Positions 21,326 to 33,054 of a stretch of 64,000 bases of DNA are shown here, piece by piece. Made by a program: the position numbers and the translations under genes. Position 1 is the first letter of the stretch. Each line of letters starts with the position of its first letter. The notes under the pieces were generated by a model that saw only the letters and a list, made by a program, of their open reading frames with translations, made no database searches and was not told the origin of the DNA. Source of the stretch: Peronospora farinosa (taxonomy: Eukaryota > Oomycota > Peronosporomycetes > Peronosporales > Peronosporaceae); NCBI GenBank assembly GCA_947646735.1, contig CANTFK010000726.1, positions 1-64,000 on the forward strand, read 5' to 3'.

Positions 21326-21485
21326 AGTTCATAAACAACCTAAAGTAGCAGCAATACCTACAGTATGCAATGATGAATCGTAACTGATGTTGAAGTGGTC
21401 ACCTTTACATAATCTTTGATTGGTTGATAAATAGCTTCACGTCAGAGTCACGTCGGGTATCTCTTCGATATCGACTCAGATCTTT
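21326..21485. other. Promoter region of HADHA
   Basis: A short AT-rich spacer without coding sequence. Confidence 0.5.
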
Positions 21486-21499
21486 TCATTTTGGAATTT
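21486..21499 (+). promoter_or_regulatory. Oomycete initiator-like element of HADHA
   Basis: TCATTTTGGAATTT matches the TCATTYYNCAWTTT consensus at 13 of 14 positions and lies about 50 bp before the ATG at 21549. Confidence 0.6.
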
Positions 21500-21548
21500 A
21501 GCAAGTAGTTCGCACGCGGCTTCTTTTCATATTATCAGCTCTTTGGTC

Positions 21549-23786
21549 ATGGTACTTCAGGCGGTTTCAATCTTGCGTCGTGCGGCGCTTTCTGCACGAG
21601 TTTCATCCACGCATGCTCTGTCCACCGCCAGTTCAGGTGCCTTCCTTACGATGGAGACGCGTCCTAACGGTGTAGCCATCGTACGACTGGATGATAAGGC
21701 GGCCAAAGTGAACACGATCTCGTCCAAGATGACGGCAGAGATGACGGCGATGCTGGAGACAGTGGAGAATGACCCCAATATTAAGTCGGTGGTGCTCATC
21801 TCGGCCAAACCTGGCGTCTTCATCGCCGGTGCTGACATTTCTGAGCTAAACGCATGCAAGACAGAGGAAGAGATGCGCGCCATGTCCAGTGCCGGTCAGA
21901 GTTTTATGAACCGCTTGGAAAGTTCCAAGAAGCCTTTCGTGGCAGCTATTGAAGGCTCCTGCATGGGTGGAGGCCTCGAAGTGGCGCTCGCTTGCCATTA
22001 CCGAGTGGCCTCACAAAATAAGAAGACGCAGTTGGCGTTGCCCGAAGTGATGCTGGGGTTGCTGCCCGGAGCGGGAGGCACCCAACGTCTGCCAAAACTG
22101 GTGGGCATCCAGGCTGCTTTGGATATGATGCTCACGGGCAAGAATATCAAGCCGGACAAGGCTCTGAAGATGGGACTAGTAAACCAAGTGGCCGACTCGC
22201 ACGCGCTCGAAAGCGCGGCCATTGCAGCAGCTCAACAACTGGCTACTGGGAGCTTAAACCCCAAGAAGAAAAAGAAGGGTCTGGTCAATCGCGTCTTGGA
22301 GGACACTCCATTGCGCCAGATTGTGTTCAAGAAGGCGGAGGAGATGGTGGAGAAGAAGACGGGAGGACACTACCCTGCACCCAAATTGATCTTGGAGGCG
22401 GTCCAAACAGGTGTGGAAAACGGACTTACAAGGGGTCTGGAGGTAGAGGCAGCTAACTTTGCAAAGTTGGGGATGACCAGTGAGGCCAAGGCCCTGATGA
22501 GCATCTTCTTCGGACAGACGGCACTTAAGAAGAATCGCTACGGCAAGCCTTCAAAGCGTGTAGAGACCATGGCCGTCGTTGGTGCTGGACTGATGGGAGC
22601 TGGTATTGCACAGGTCTCAGCTGCGAAGGGTGTGCGCGTCCTGTTGAAAGATCGCGATGCTATGGCTGCAGCTAAGGGTGAAGAGTACGTACGCAGCAAC
22701 ATGGATCAGAAGGTGAAGCGCAAGCGCATGACTATCTATGATCGCGACATCGTCATGGCAAATGTGGTACCTTTGTCTGACGAAGATGAAATATGGAAGA
22801 CACACATCGCAAAGGCAGACCTCGCTATCGAGGCCGTCTTTGAGGACTTACAACTGAAGCATAAGGTTCTGTGTGACCTCGAGAATTACGTGTCGAAGGA
22901 ATGCGTAATTGCTACTAATACGTCGGCTCTTCCGATTGCTGACATCGCGTCTGCTTGTAAGCGTCCGGAAAACGTGATCGGCATGCACTACTTTTCACCT
23001 GTGCCGAGTATGCCACTGCTGGAAATTATTCGTCACGCTGGTACTAGCGATGCGACTGCAGCGAAAGCTGTTGACTTGGGACTTCGTCAAGGGAAGACCG
23101 CCATAGTGGTGAAAGATGTACCGGGTTTCTACGTGAACCGTTGTCTTGGTCCATACATTGCTGAGACATTGGCACTTGTGGAGGATGGCGTAGAACCGGA
23201 GAAGCTCGATAGGCTCATGACGACGTGGGGTCTACCTGTGGGTCCCATTACTCTTGCTGACGAGGTGGGCCTTGATGTGGCCTACCACGTGAACCAGACG
23301 CTGTCGAAGGCTTTGGGTATGCGCATGAAAGGTGGCGATGCCAAGCTTTTCGAAGAAATGATTGGGCAGGGATTCCTGGGCAAAAAGTCTGGCAAGGGCT
23401 TTTTCATGCAGCCTTCTAAGGGCAAGAAGGACAAGAAGATCATCAACGCTGATGCCATGAACCTTGTAAAGAAGTTTCAGAAGACCGACCTGAAGCTCAA
23501 TGAGGAGGACACCGTAAACCGTCTTATCTCGCGTTTCGTAAACGAGGCGGTTCTTTGCGTGCAGGACGATATCATTGCGTCACCTTCAGAGGGTGATATT
23601 GGTGCCGTGTTCGGCATTGGCTTCCCGCCCTTCATTGGTGGTCCCTTCCGCTATGTTGACAAAGTGGGCAGTACCAAGTTTACGGAGTTGATGCAGCGCT
23701 ACGCCGACCTGTACGGCGAGCAATTTGCTCCGGCACCGCTGTTGCAGGACATGGCCAAGAGCAACAAGAAGTTCCATTCGAACTAA
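21549..23786 (+). CDS. HADHA: Mitochondrial trifunctional enzyme alpha subunit (enoyl-CoA hydratase / 3-hydroxyacyl-CoA dehydrogenase)
   Basis: Intronless, 745 aa. Residues 1-30 (Arg, Ser, Ala, no acidic residues) form a mitochondrial targeting peptide. Residues ~35-300 are a crotonase domain with the oxyanion loop FIAGADISEL and the catalytic glutamates E144 (GGGLE) and E166 (LPEVMLGLLPGAGG). The 3-hydroxyacyl-CoA dehydrogenase follows with the NAD site GAGLMGAGIAQ (G345 onward) and catalytic H480 in GMHYFSP. Two C-terminal helical domains complete it (HPGF-type segment KKSGKGFF). The enzyme performs steps two and three of beta-oxidation of long-chain fatty acids. The length is close to that of animal HADHA (763 aa). 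An upstream TTG at 21543 was not used because the ATG at 21549 is the natural start. Confidence 0.97.
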   Translation: MVLQAVSILRRAALSARVSSTHALSTASSGAFLTMETRPNGVAIVRLDDKAAKVNTISSKMTAEMTAMLETVENDPNIKSVVLISAKPGVFIAGADISELNACKTEEEMRAMSSAGQSFMNRLESSKKPFVAAIEGSCMGGGLEVALACHYRVASQNKKTQLALPEVMLGLLPGAGGTQRLPKLVGIQAALDMMLTGKNIKPDKALKMGLVNQVADSHALESAAIAAAQQLATGSLNPKKKKKGLVNRVLEDTPLRQIVFKKAEEMVEKKTGGHYPAPKLILEAVQTGVENGLTRGLEVEAANFAKLGMTSEAKALMSIFFGQTALKKNRYGKPSKRVETMAVVGAGLMGAGIAQVSAAKGVRVLLKDRDAMAAAKGEEYVRSNMDQKVKRKRMTIYDRDIVMANVVPLSDEDEIWKTHIAKADLAIEAVFEDLQLKHKVLCDLENYVSKECVIATNTSALPIADIASACKRPENVIGMHYFSPVPSMPLLEIIRHAGTSDATAAKAVDLGLRQGKTAIVVKDVPGFYVNRCLGPYIAETLALVEDGVEPEKLDRLMTTWGLPVGPITLADEVGLDVAYHVNQTLSKALGMRMKGGDAKLFEEMIGQGFLGKKSGKGFFMQPSKGKKDKKIINADAMNLVKKFQKTDLKLNEEDTVNRLISRFVNEAVLCVQDDIIASPSEGDIGAVFGIGFPPFIGGPFRYVDKVGSTKFTELMQRYADLYGEQFAPAPLLQDMAKSNKKFHSN

Positions 23787-25013
23787 GGCGCTCGACGGCA
23801 GCTGCATTGAATGTAGGAAGAAAGGCATACTTATTCATTCTTGTTCTGCTGTAACGCAATTTTTCGCGTCGCGCAATTCCTCATGGTAGCAAAGCATTTC
23901 TGTCAAAGTAATGCGTAGTTGTTTCTGCGCTTTTTTCTTCAGCCTCTAGCTTTCAGACGTTGAGTCAAATGGCTATTGACAACCTGCACAGGTGGCTTCT
24001 CGCTCTGCCTTAGCCTTGCACTCGCGCTTCTTCGATAGAATAGTTCAGAGCCGACATTGCTGTATAAAGAATAAACGTCGAGAGTTTGCAAACACACAAC
24101 AAGAAAACAATCATTACTGTATTTATTCCGCCGTCATCGCTAATTCTTCTTCGATTCCACGTGAAAAATTTAGTGTTTTCAGATAGTGTTTCTTCCATCT
24201 CGTCGAGCTGCAGAGACTTGTACACATCCTCCAAAATTTTCTGCCACAAGAGTGACTGGATGCAATAGCCAAGGAGGGTCATTTAGTGAAATTGTTGGAG
24301 AGGGATAAAGCGCAACCGGTGATCGTGGCGCTCGTGAAAAAGCCAAAATAAAATGGGACCGATTTTTTGAGTGTATGGAATACTTTTGTAGATCTCGGAT
24401 TAGTTTCTGAGGTTCTAGTATTACCTCGACTTTGACGAGCTCTGAGATAGATACACGAGATAGATTACAGACACATTGTTCACCATTGTGTCGGTAAGGA
24501 TCAAAAGAGTTAACTTTATCGTGGAGGTGTAGTGACGGTCGGAGTCGCAGTGCGCACAATGCTGCCAAACTGCTGAACAAGCCTCCGTATTAAGCTGCTA
24601 ACGATCAGCACGACGCTTGATCTTGCGCTACTGCTTAGCCTTCCGTCGTGCTGTCATGGATGTCTGCGGGTTCAACCCACTCGACAACTTTGTAATCAGC
24701 CTCTAAATTGTGAGAGGCAGTACAAAGTCTCCTGCATGTAGTGAGCTATCTCCAAATCCGAAACCTTCTAGTCGCCCAGCCTTTGCCAGATTCATAAGGA
24801 GGCAGGCATAAACTCAGTCATTGTCTCGGATACCAGAGCCACATTGCCGCTAGCTGCCATGATAATCATATACAGACAAGGAGGTAAGCGGCTCGCATTG
24901 CTCAAGTCCAGCGTGAATACTGCCAAGATGGCTACATTTATCCTATTTGCTAAAAGTATATTATCGAATCAGTCTTACAGATCCATTAAATAGTCCTCTA
25001 ATAGTCAATCATT
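23787..25013. other. Intergenic region of 1.2 kb, no gene called
   Basis: The strongest frame is on the minus strand (24010-24282) with a hydrophobic stretch and an acidic helix, but it has no splice partners or homology I recognise. Confidence 0.45.
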
Positions 25014-26487
25014 ATGGAGATAGGTCCCATGGCGTCGACTAAACTCTACGTGGGAAACCTTTTCTACGAACTCACACAAGAGGATGTTGAAGCAGAATTT
25101 GGCAAGGTTTGATATGGAATTTCATCTTGTCTCTCTTTCTTCCTTTGCTTGACCCCCTTTCACATTCTTTTTCTTATCTTTTGTCATTAGTTTGGTCCTA
25201 TTGAACAATGTGCGGTCAAAAAAGGGTATGCATTTGTGCATTACGAGCAACTGGAGGATGCGGAAATGGCAGTACAGGAAATGAACGACAAGGAATTAGG
25301 TGGACGTCGACTGCGTGTCGCTTTTGCCGTGTCGCACGGTACCCAGCGTCGCTATGACGGGTCGCCGCCACCCCTGCACTCGACGCCTCCAGGTCCACCA
25401 CCTCTAATGCAGTCATTGAACCAGAGCCATTCAGCACCACTGCTACACAGTCCAAAGTTCCCTGTAAACGCGTCGCCCAACTTGTTCGTGGCCAATATTC
25501 CGCCCCACATTAAAATGAGCGAGTTGGACGACGTTTTCGCCCAATTCGGAGAAGTCAAGAATGTTAAAGTGCTGCCTCAGGCGAGACCCGACGCTCCCAT
25601 GTCAGCCTTTGTGGACTTCACGGACGTGTCATCGGCGCAGAAGGCACACAGTGCTACGATTGTCTTGGCGGGGCAGCCTCTACGCACGGATTACAACTTC
25701 CGCAAGTACGTAAAGAAAGAGGTTTTGGCGCGCTTTTTTTGTTGACATAAAGGCTGAGTGTACTTGTTGTTTATTTTGTGGGTAGGAGTAAGGGTGACGG
25801 ACCGAAACGCTTGAATCGTGGGAGCTATGACGCCGGCAATACCTCCTACGAAGGCGAAAGACGAGGAGGCGGACGTCCTCGCTACGACTCGTTCGATTCG
25901 CAGGTCGAGAAGAAGAGCAAGTATGAAGACGATTTTGAAGATTCGGGCCACCGTCGTCCATACCAACATCGCCAGTTGAGTCGACACCATTCGTCGCGCT
26001 ACAATCGAGAGGACCCCGAGGAGCGGGGACGCAGCGGGTCTCCTCCGCATCATCGTCACCAAAGTAGAAGCAGCATGCAAAGAGGTGAGGAGGCCTCAAG
26101 TAGGCGCGAACGCTCGAGTCACTACCCAACGTATGAGCGTGCGGATGAAACCGACGAAATTCATCAGTCTGAACGGCGTCCGCAGCAGTCCGGATACTCG
26201 GATCGGCGTTCACGAGGTGAAGAGCGTATCCCTCGCGAGTACGCGGGAAGAGGACTGGATAAGTCGGCGCAAGAGTACCGTCGCCATAGCCGCCCGGAGA
26301 TGTCATCGACGCACCACAGATCGCGTCGTGGTCCTCGGAACGACCGGAGCTGGTATGGATACTGTGTTACCTTTGGATCCTTATGTTGCTAAACTTTTGT
26401 TGTTGTGATTGTTGCTGGTGCTATTTCTGTTGTTTTGTCAGGTCGCCCCCTCACCCTGGGCCTCGTAGCCGAAGCCGCAGCCGCTAA
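25014..26487 (+). CDS. SR-like RNA-binding protein with two RRMs, four exons
   Basis: Exons 25014-25106, 25191-25705, 25786-26352 and 26442-26487 give 406 aa. RRM1 (residues ~9-80) has RNP2 KLYVGNL and RNP1 KGYAFVHY. A Pro-rich linker follows, then RRM2 (~128-200) with LFVANIP and SAFVDF. Residues 203-406 are rich in Arg, Ser, Glu, His and Tyr and end in RSRSRSR. The layout fits SR/hnRNP-type factors in pre-mRNA splicing or mRNA export; RS dipeptides are normally phosphorylated. The third intron separates a final 15-residue exon that supplies the RS end; reading through it instead gives a hydrophobic tail, so alternative splicing could remove the RS terminus. A second in-frame Met lies at 25029. 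Confidence 0.9.
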
Positions 26488-26997
26488 GATGCAGAGTGCT
26501 GTGCAAATCATCGCCACAATTTATGTGATTACACCTCTATCTTGGGTGCAGACTTGAACAGACTGAAGAGGTTGCGGGATTTGTCGTGGAGTTATGAAGG
26601 AAGCTCGGTTTGTAAGCAGCTCTGTTGTATTTCGAAAGAATTGGACAAACCATGTGTGGTCGCACGGTTTTAGACCACAGTTGCTAGCTGGCGTTCCATA
26701 AGTTTTCGTCGTCAATGGATGAATTGTTCGCTGGTAAATTTGGTTTGCAGACTGCGTTTCACCACCGCGAGATAATTTGCTTGGAACATTTGATCGGCAT
26801 GTTGTGATATTTTGGTAGTATATGGCCTTAGAAAAGTGGTCCAACTTGGATAGATCTGGCTGAAAGATATGGTCATTGAAAGAATGGAATTGGCTAACTA
26901 GCATGGTTTGGGCCCTCTACACTGATAACGTGCTGCGCACAGCCTTCACATTATATGAGCGACATCGCCGTCGTAGCTCAATGCTGAACCTCTTGCG
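26488..26997. other. Downstream region, no gene called
   Basis: A 127-aa minus frame (26521-26904) is open but without recognisable features. Confidence 0.4.
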
Positions 26998-27384
26998 AAT
27001 TCACCTCAAGGATTGAGTGCAACTTGCGCGACTTGGCTTCCTGCTGCTTTAGCAGCAATGGGGCGGGATGCACTGTTTGCAGTCGTAAGGAGAAGAGAAC
27101 TTGCCATATCATGGGCATCCGATTTCGTATCTGCCAGACTGCAGCCGCACACAGGTTACGTATTGATCAGACTTCGGTGTTGCACCGTAAGATACGCCCC
27201 AGATATTTCTAGCTGATTGATAGCGTGAATGAACATCTTACTACTCTCCGCATTAACTCCAGCCACCAAGTGGAGAACAAAAAGCTGTCCGTCTACGAAC
27301 GCCAGCATCGAATCATCTCACCGAAAATGGACTTTGTGTCGAGGCTTCTATCGTTGGTGTCGCGGGCTCTGGCGCTTCGCGTTT
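26998..27384 (+). pseudogene. Cys-rich gene relic
   Basis: One reading frame with a single internal stop near 27210 encodes a Cys-rich, zinc-finger-like piece (CCFSSNGAGCTVCSRKEK, CHIMGIRFRICQ) and then a basic helical piece (SVYERQHRIISPKMDFVSRL). The composition is protein-like, but no start, partner exon or clear family is visible. It could be a decayed regulator or transposon protein. Confidence 0.35.
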
Positions 27385-29201
27385 GATTCTTTTATTTCCC
27401 ACCCTAGCAGAGCTCGCTAATGCAACGGATGATTTGCTCAAAGCATCTTGTCAATCGATTTTGTGGACACTGTCCGAGCATAAGTAATTTGCTAAGGTCA
27501 TTGCGCTGCGCTTGTAAAGTCATAGCAATTTGGTGTGGAGTACTGCTCGGGGACGAATCCTAGTCAAACAATTGCTTACCAGAGTGCATTGATGCAACAA
27601 TGATAATGATATATTGGATTGCTCACGCTAGCGAAACTCGTCACTATCCAATTCACAACCAGATGACTAATTGAACATTTCGCGTTGGTTCACTGAGACT
27701 AAAACTGATGGCGTTGGCGCTCTTGGCCTCCGCCTCGCTCTGCTTTTCCTAGCTTGCTCATTGCCTGTAGTTGCGAGAACAATTAACAAGATGCGGATTC
27801 TAGGCAAATACGGTTCCTGCTGTCGACGTGGCGTCAACGTCTGAACGAGGTCGAAAATTCTGAGGATAAATTTGTCGGTAGATTATAATAATCATGAAGA
27901 GGTTGTGGAGGCTACGCGTGGCTTTGGTGACCCATTAGTCTCCAAAGCAAAGATTAACACCTCCTATTACCCTCCGAAAGCTATGGGCTCGAGCCACTCG
28001 TCTCTTTGTTTTAGGCGTTCAGAATCGAAGCGTACTGCCTCGTCAGGGACTGAAAAAGTGATTGTGCGGACTGAGTAAATACCTCAGGAGAGCAAAGCGC
28101 CTGTTTGTTGCTCATCTTGGTATTTACTGCTCTAGTCTTTCAAGTAACGGAAGTGACAGCCGTGATGACGGTAGATGAACGAAAGCGCAAAGATGATGAC
28201 GGATATAGCCACACGCGCTACGACGAAACTGAGGTTTTCAGACATCATAAAGTGCAAGACGACGGAATTGCAGCCTAGGTGTGATACGAGAGCGCCAGAC
28301 GAGTCTTCGTCATGTAAGTTATTCTTTATTCCTGGTGCAGCATAGCCCAAACACGTAATAACGCGGTGAGAGCCACGAATCGATTCGAAGCCGTCGAAGC
28401 CGTATTTCATTTTTTGTCTCACACATCATATGACGGAAAGGATGCCAAGATACAGTGAGTAGACTCATGGCATGCAGCATGTGCACTTCGTCTCTAAGGT
28501 CTTAGAATACACCTTGATAAGTAAGCTAATGAGCAGGCCGTTAATGTGATGGACCACAGCCTCTAGACCGCATAGGATAATGGGAAAGTTCCATTCAGGA
28601 AAGCATATCTGTCAAATCTTCGATGTTTCAGCCTTCAGAAAAAAATGTCGGGTTGTGCAGCGTCCCCGTTCGCTTTGCTGATCATTGTTAGTTGACCGCC
28701 ATGTCCGCGTACTTGCGGCTGAGCCATTACGTTCAATGTCCGATTTTCTTGGCAACCTCCTCGGTGCTGATGCTTTAATTTGGTTGCCAGCATAGCGGGG
28801 GATATGCAGAAGCTCCTTATGAAAACATATTTCCGCGACGGTGAGACGATGCTTCTGCATCTCGAATTGTCGACTTTGGTGCGCCACTGTGACCGTTGTG
28901 CGATTCGATCCTGCCGTAACCGATCCAAAGACGCCAGCACGATCCGTTCGCTCTCCATGTCCAGCGCACTGCCGATGTCCGGAATGCGTTGCCAGCCTCA
29001 TTTCGTAGCAGGATGGCTACCTCTTGATGATTTATGTGCAACGGCAAATCTCTGTTTCTGTCTGACCTGTACAAAGCTGACCACGTTCCCTAGCTTCCGC
29101 TGCGAGCCCTCACGGAACTTATAATGAAGATGAACGCGTGCGCTCTCCGCGCATACAAAACGAATTGGATGGCCATGAACTCGTGAAATTGTTTCCATAC
29201 T
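27385..29201. other. 1.8 kb without a confident gene
   Basis: Small frames occur: 27872-28078 plus (68 aa, start ATG at 27872) and 28132-28422 minus (96 aa with one hydrophobic segment near its end). Neither has features allowing a call. The stretch 28640-29200 is partly open on both strands, perhaps old gene or transposon remains. Confidence 0.4.
28132..28422 (-). CDS. Small hypothetical protein with one membrane segment
   Basis: The 96-aa frame contains a hydrophobic stretch (FVVARVAISVIIFALSFIY) near its C-terminus, preceded by a polar domain with several Gly and Cys. It could be a tail-anchored protein or the last exon of a larger minus-strand gene. No homology is recognised. Confidence 0.25.
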   Translation of the reverse strand: MRQKMKYGFDGFESIRGSHRVITCLGYAAPGIKNNLHDEDSSGALVSHLGCNSVVLHFMMSENLSFVVARVAISVIIFALSFIYRHHGCHFRYLKD

Positions 29202-29261
29202 ATACCTCTTCTTTGCATGGCAATAACGCCTACACCTCTTCTTTGCATCGCGGTAATGCGT
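29202..29261. repeat. Two tandem 30-bp repeats
   Basis: Two copies of a 30-bp unit starting tacacctcttctttgcat (first copy tatacc) lie just beyond the 3' end of the ABC transporter. The stop of that gene falls inside copy 1/2. Confidence 0.75.
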
Positions 29262-32200
29262 ATTCGTCATCTTCAGCTATGTCACGGTGGAGTGGCACTT
29301 GCAGTGACAAAAACAAGAAAGCAAGTACTTGCAGGCTCATTGCAATAAGAGCGAGAGCTACAACGTCATAGTAGCGGTTTGCATAGTCCATACCGAGAGT
29401 CTTGAGGTAAACTTCACCGTAGACGGGCACGGCTGGATACCCAGGAGCGTCGAACTTCAAAATCAGGCCCTTCAATTCGTTTGTCATGAGGATCTCAAAT
29501 GCGTAGCTGAAGATGGAGAGGTGTTTCAACCAGCCCACTGACGTTGGCATCGTTTGCGAGTTGAGCAAGAAACCGCCAAACAGCAACATGACAAGAAGAA
29601 CCACAGTTGCAATAAGGTTCGCAGACCCAACACGCCTTGATAATACACCCACAAGTAGACAGATTGCGCCAGCAGCGACGTTGAACAGCACCAACGTAAG
29701 AGAAAACAATAGAAAGCGCGCTGTCGAGGCTTGAAGTCCCATAATCCAGTAGAAGATGCTAGCAAAGAGTGAAGCTGGCAATATTCGCAACAACAACGTG
29801 TCCAACGTGGCCTTGGCGAGGAAGTAGCTAAATGCTCCGTAGTACATCGCGCCAGCCTCACGAAGGAAGATTGGGCGTTCGCTGATGAACAGGTCCATGG
29901 AACTCATGCTCGCAAAGCCAAAAAATGTGAGGATGAAATAGAATGCGCCCATGCGGTTCTGAAATCCAGCGAGGTCGTTGGTAACGTGATTGAAGATCAG
30001 TCCACCAAACAGAGCTAACGAAAAACTCAGCGCAATATGCAGCACGAGCAACGACCGATGACGAAAAATATTCTGCGCCGTACGTGCAAAGAGCACGCGA
30101 ATCTCAACAAGGACTGAATGGGACGGGGTCTTCACATCGTAACCAATTGGATCTGTTCTCGTTGCAGCGTTAGACAGGGGTGGCGAGCTATGCGGTCTTC
30201 CATATGTCGCTGGTTTCCTAAGTGTGCTTGGTTCTTTAAGTGTTTCCTTTTCGACTGGTAAAGCCAGCAAATTCTCTGATTGCGGAATGTCTAGCAACAG
30301 ATCCTCCTCCATGAACGGCGATGTCTCTGCCTGTGTCATAGGACTGCCAATTGTGGACCGCGATAGACTGTTCTGCAGACGAAAATCAGAGCCTGAAAGT
30401 TCTTTTGCGGGTTGTGTAGAGAGTAGGGACAGCTCTTGTTTCATGTGACACCGAATCATCGGAATGTTCCTTGTATCGGACGCAATGTCAAGAATAAAAT
30501 CCGCAATGTTCTCGTGCTAGTCAGTACAAACGCACAGGATACAGTTAGAAATTTATGACAGCAGAAACACTGAAAATCCGCCGGATACATACCTCTGGAC
30601 ACTTAAAACCGAGATCTTGAAAGTATTTCTTAGACTCCACAGGCCCTCCACTATAAAGCAGTTTTCCTTTCCCAAGCAGCATGATCTTGTCAAGCAGCAC
30701 GAAAGATCGTGCGCTCGGTTGGTGGATACTTAGAACCACGATGCGTCCGTGGCCTGCCAAATCCTTCACGAGCTGTACAACCGAATGCGCCGATGAGCTG
30801 TCTAGTCCAGACGTAGGCTCGTCAAGGATGAGAATCTGAGGGGATGTTACAAGCTCCATGCCAATGCTCACACGTCTTCTTTCGCCCCCAGATATCCCGC
30901 GCTGACCGCTACTTCCTCCAGCAGACCCAATGCGCGAATTTGCAACATGGCTAAGATTAAGCTCTGCAATGACTCGATCAACCATTGCATTCTTTGCTTC
31001 ATCAGACAGTGTCGCACATAGACGAAGCTGCGCCGAGTACGAAATGCATTCACGCACAGTGAGCGTTGAGTACAGCGAATCATCTTGCTGCACATAGGCA
31101 GCAATACGGCGGTATCCGTTTGACAACCGCTTGGTATCCAGTAACAACTCGCCAGTAAATTGTGATAGTCCATTTTCAACCGCTGCGAGAGCATTTAGCA
31201 GGGTCGTTTTGCCGGATCCACTGGGACCCAGCAAACCGAGCACCTGGCCACGTGACACGCTCCCCGAGATCTTGTGCAAAATGCGTTTGGGATGACTCGA
31301 CAAAGCCTCAGACAATTTGTCACTATTCGCGTAGCAGCTTACATGGCGAAACTCAAGTTTACCTGCTGAGCGTGACGTAATTTTTAGTAGTTCCGCCTCC
31401 ACATTTTCCTTCTGTCCGCGCGAAATGCTCACAGTTAGACAGCACGAGCAGGCACATCCACAAAGTAGTAAAGTAGCAGTCAGCGCTGCACAAGCTGCAA
31501 TGGTGACCCAAAGGCCATTCACTCTATCCGAATCTCCACTAGAACTCCCACCTCCCGACGCGCTACCACCGCCACTTGCTGCACGTTCGCACGCTGAAGC
31601 CGTGCACGTTGCAGAAAGCGGAATCGGCGAGTCTTTAATAACAATTGATAGTTGTGTCATGTTCGTGACCTGAATCGTAGCAGGTTTGCCACTAAGTGTG
31701 TTTTCCACGAGAGCTTTGGTCATTGCGGAGCATTGTGGGCCGCATTTGCAATCAATCTGAGCACATTTTCCACTGGCTTCTCCCGTAGCAAAAACACATT
31801 GTGAAAGGTTGCAGTCAATGACGTGCACACTGTGAACTGTTTCCTTGGCTTTAAAAATTGCAGCTAAACAATTTGCCACTTCATTCTCGTCACGATCGCA
31901 ACGCACGTCCAGTGCCCCATCTGGAAATAGTGTCTGTAAATCCGTGGACAGCATACATCCGTATGTCTTGACTGACGCGTGTGCGTCATATTTTAGTCCA
32001 GTAACGCACATATAATCTGGGCCAAAGGTTGAGCTACAGACGTCAGAGGAAGTCAAAGAGCCACTGGTTGTACACATGCGACAGCCAAAGCCACTAAAAC
32101 CCTCACGACAGTCGCATTGGCCGGTACTGGAGTTGCGTTGCTCATAATTTGGATCACAGGGAACGAGATTAATGGGTGAGAATGAATTAATGGAAGAGAT

Positions 32201-32272
32201 AGAAGCGAAAGATGGAGAAAGAAGCAGCGGCACGAGGAGCGAACAGTACGACGCCCACATGATCGAATACAT
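29230..32272 (-). CDS. ABCG-type half ABC transporter with secreted N-terminal domain, two exons
   Basis: Exon 1 is 32272-30593 and exon 2 is 30516-29230 (intron 76 bp, gtatgt..ctag), giving 988 aa. A signal peptide is followed by a Cys-rich extracellular part with an EGF-like motif (residues ~45-70) and a Gly/Ser linker. One membrane segment follows at ~250-275, then the nucleotide-binding domain: Walker A GPSGSGKTT (349-357), signature ISGGERRRVSIG, Walker B ILILDEPTSGLD, H-loop LSIHQPS. Exon 2 carries the C-terminal membrane domain with six segments (for example SLALFGGLIF, LLVMLLFGGFLL). The plan NBD-TMD with an extra lumenal N-domain resembles plant ABCG24/28-type transporters, which work as dimers exporting lipids or secondary compounds. 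Substrate unknown. The upstream region has TTCATTTTATATCAC, a weak initiator-like site. Confidence 0.92.
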
Positions 32273-33042
32273 GTGTTAGAATACTATGTAGTGATATAAA
32301 ATGAAGGTTTTCTCAGATGCTATTGGTAGTTAATATTTGTTTTGACCAATTACAAAGCCTAGAGTGTCGTCGTTCCGACGGACATAGTGAGTGAAGTCTG
32401 CTTCTTGATATTCGTACCTATCATTTCACTTTAGAACATCCGGTTGACTCTAAGATATATGATAGAATACATATGGGCAACTTCGCTTATTGTAACCGGT
32501 TCCAATTAGACTAGGAGGCTAAGCAGCCATTACCTTTAGGAATGATCTCTCACCGCAGATTAATTTAAAGCTACGTAATGATAGCGCAATCAATTAGTAT
32601 AGCCAAGTACGACAAGCTTTCCGGAAAACGCAAACGCCAACACCCATACACTACCGAGCTGCATCAATCCGAACTTACGAGAAGGGTCATCCCCCGAGGG
32701 ACATACCGCAAGTAAACCAAGTCGTTCGCGTCCCAAGAAAACGCCATCCAAGATTTACTATCTGTGCTCGCTACGTAGGGACGCCCGCCTTATCATAGCG
32801 TGCGTCCATTCATATTGTGTTACCTAACATTTTATTAGATTGCTATCCAACTCTTAAAAAAAAATTTGCAATGCGTGCCGATATCTTTTACTTAGCCGTG
32901 TCTAGAGTTGCTTACGTTTGTGCGAGGAAGCCTTAGGGCGCCACCAATCACTGGTTGCACGTGAGATAAGACGTCAAACACTTTTTCGTCATGCAGGAAG
33001 GGTAGAGCGTGGTAGCTGTACAGCACTTATATTGGTTCTATA
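32273..33042. other. Intergenic region, no gene seen
   Basis: No coding signal. It contains the promoter of the ABC transporter at its left end. Confidence 0.45.
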
Positions 33043-33054
33043 GTTACACGAGTC

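Noticed and set aside
21543..21548. Upstream TTG as start of HADHA
   Set aside because: An ATG follows two codons later with a good mitochondrial presequence and an initiator element upstream.
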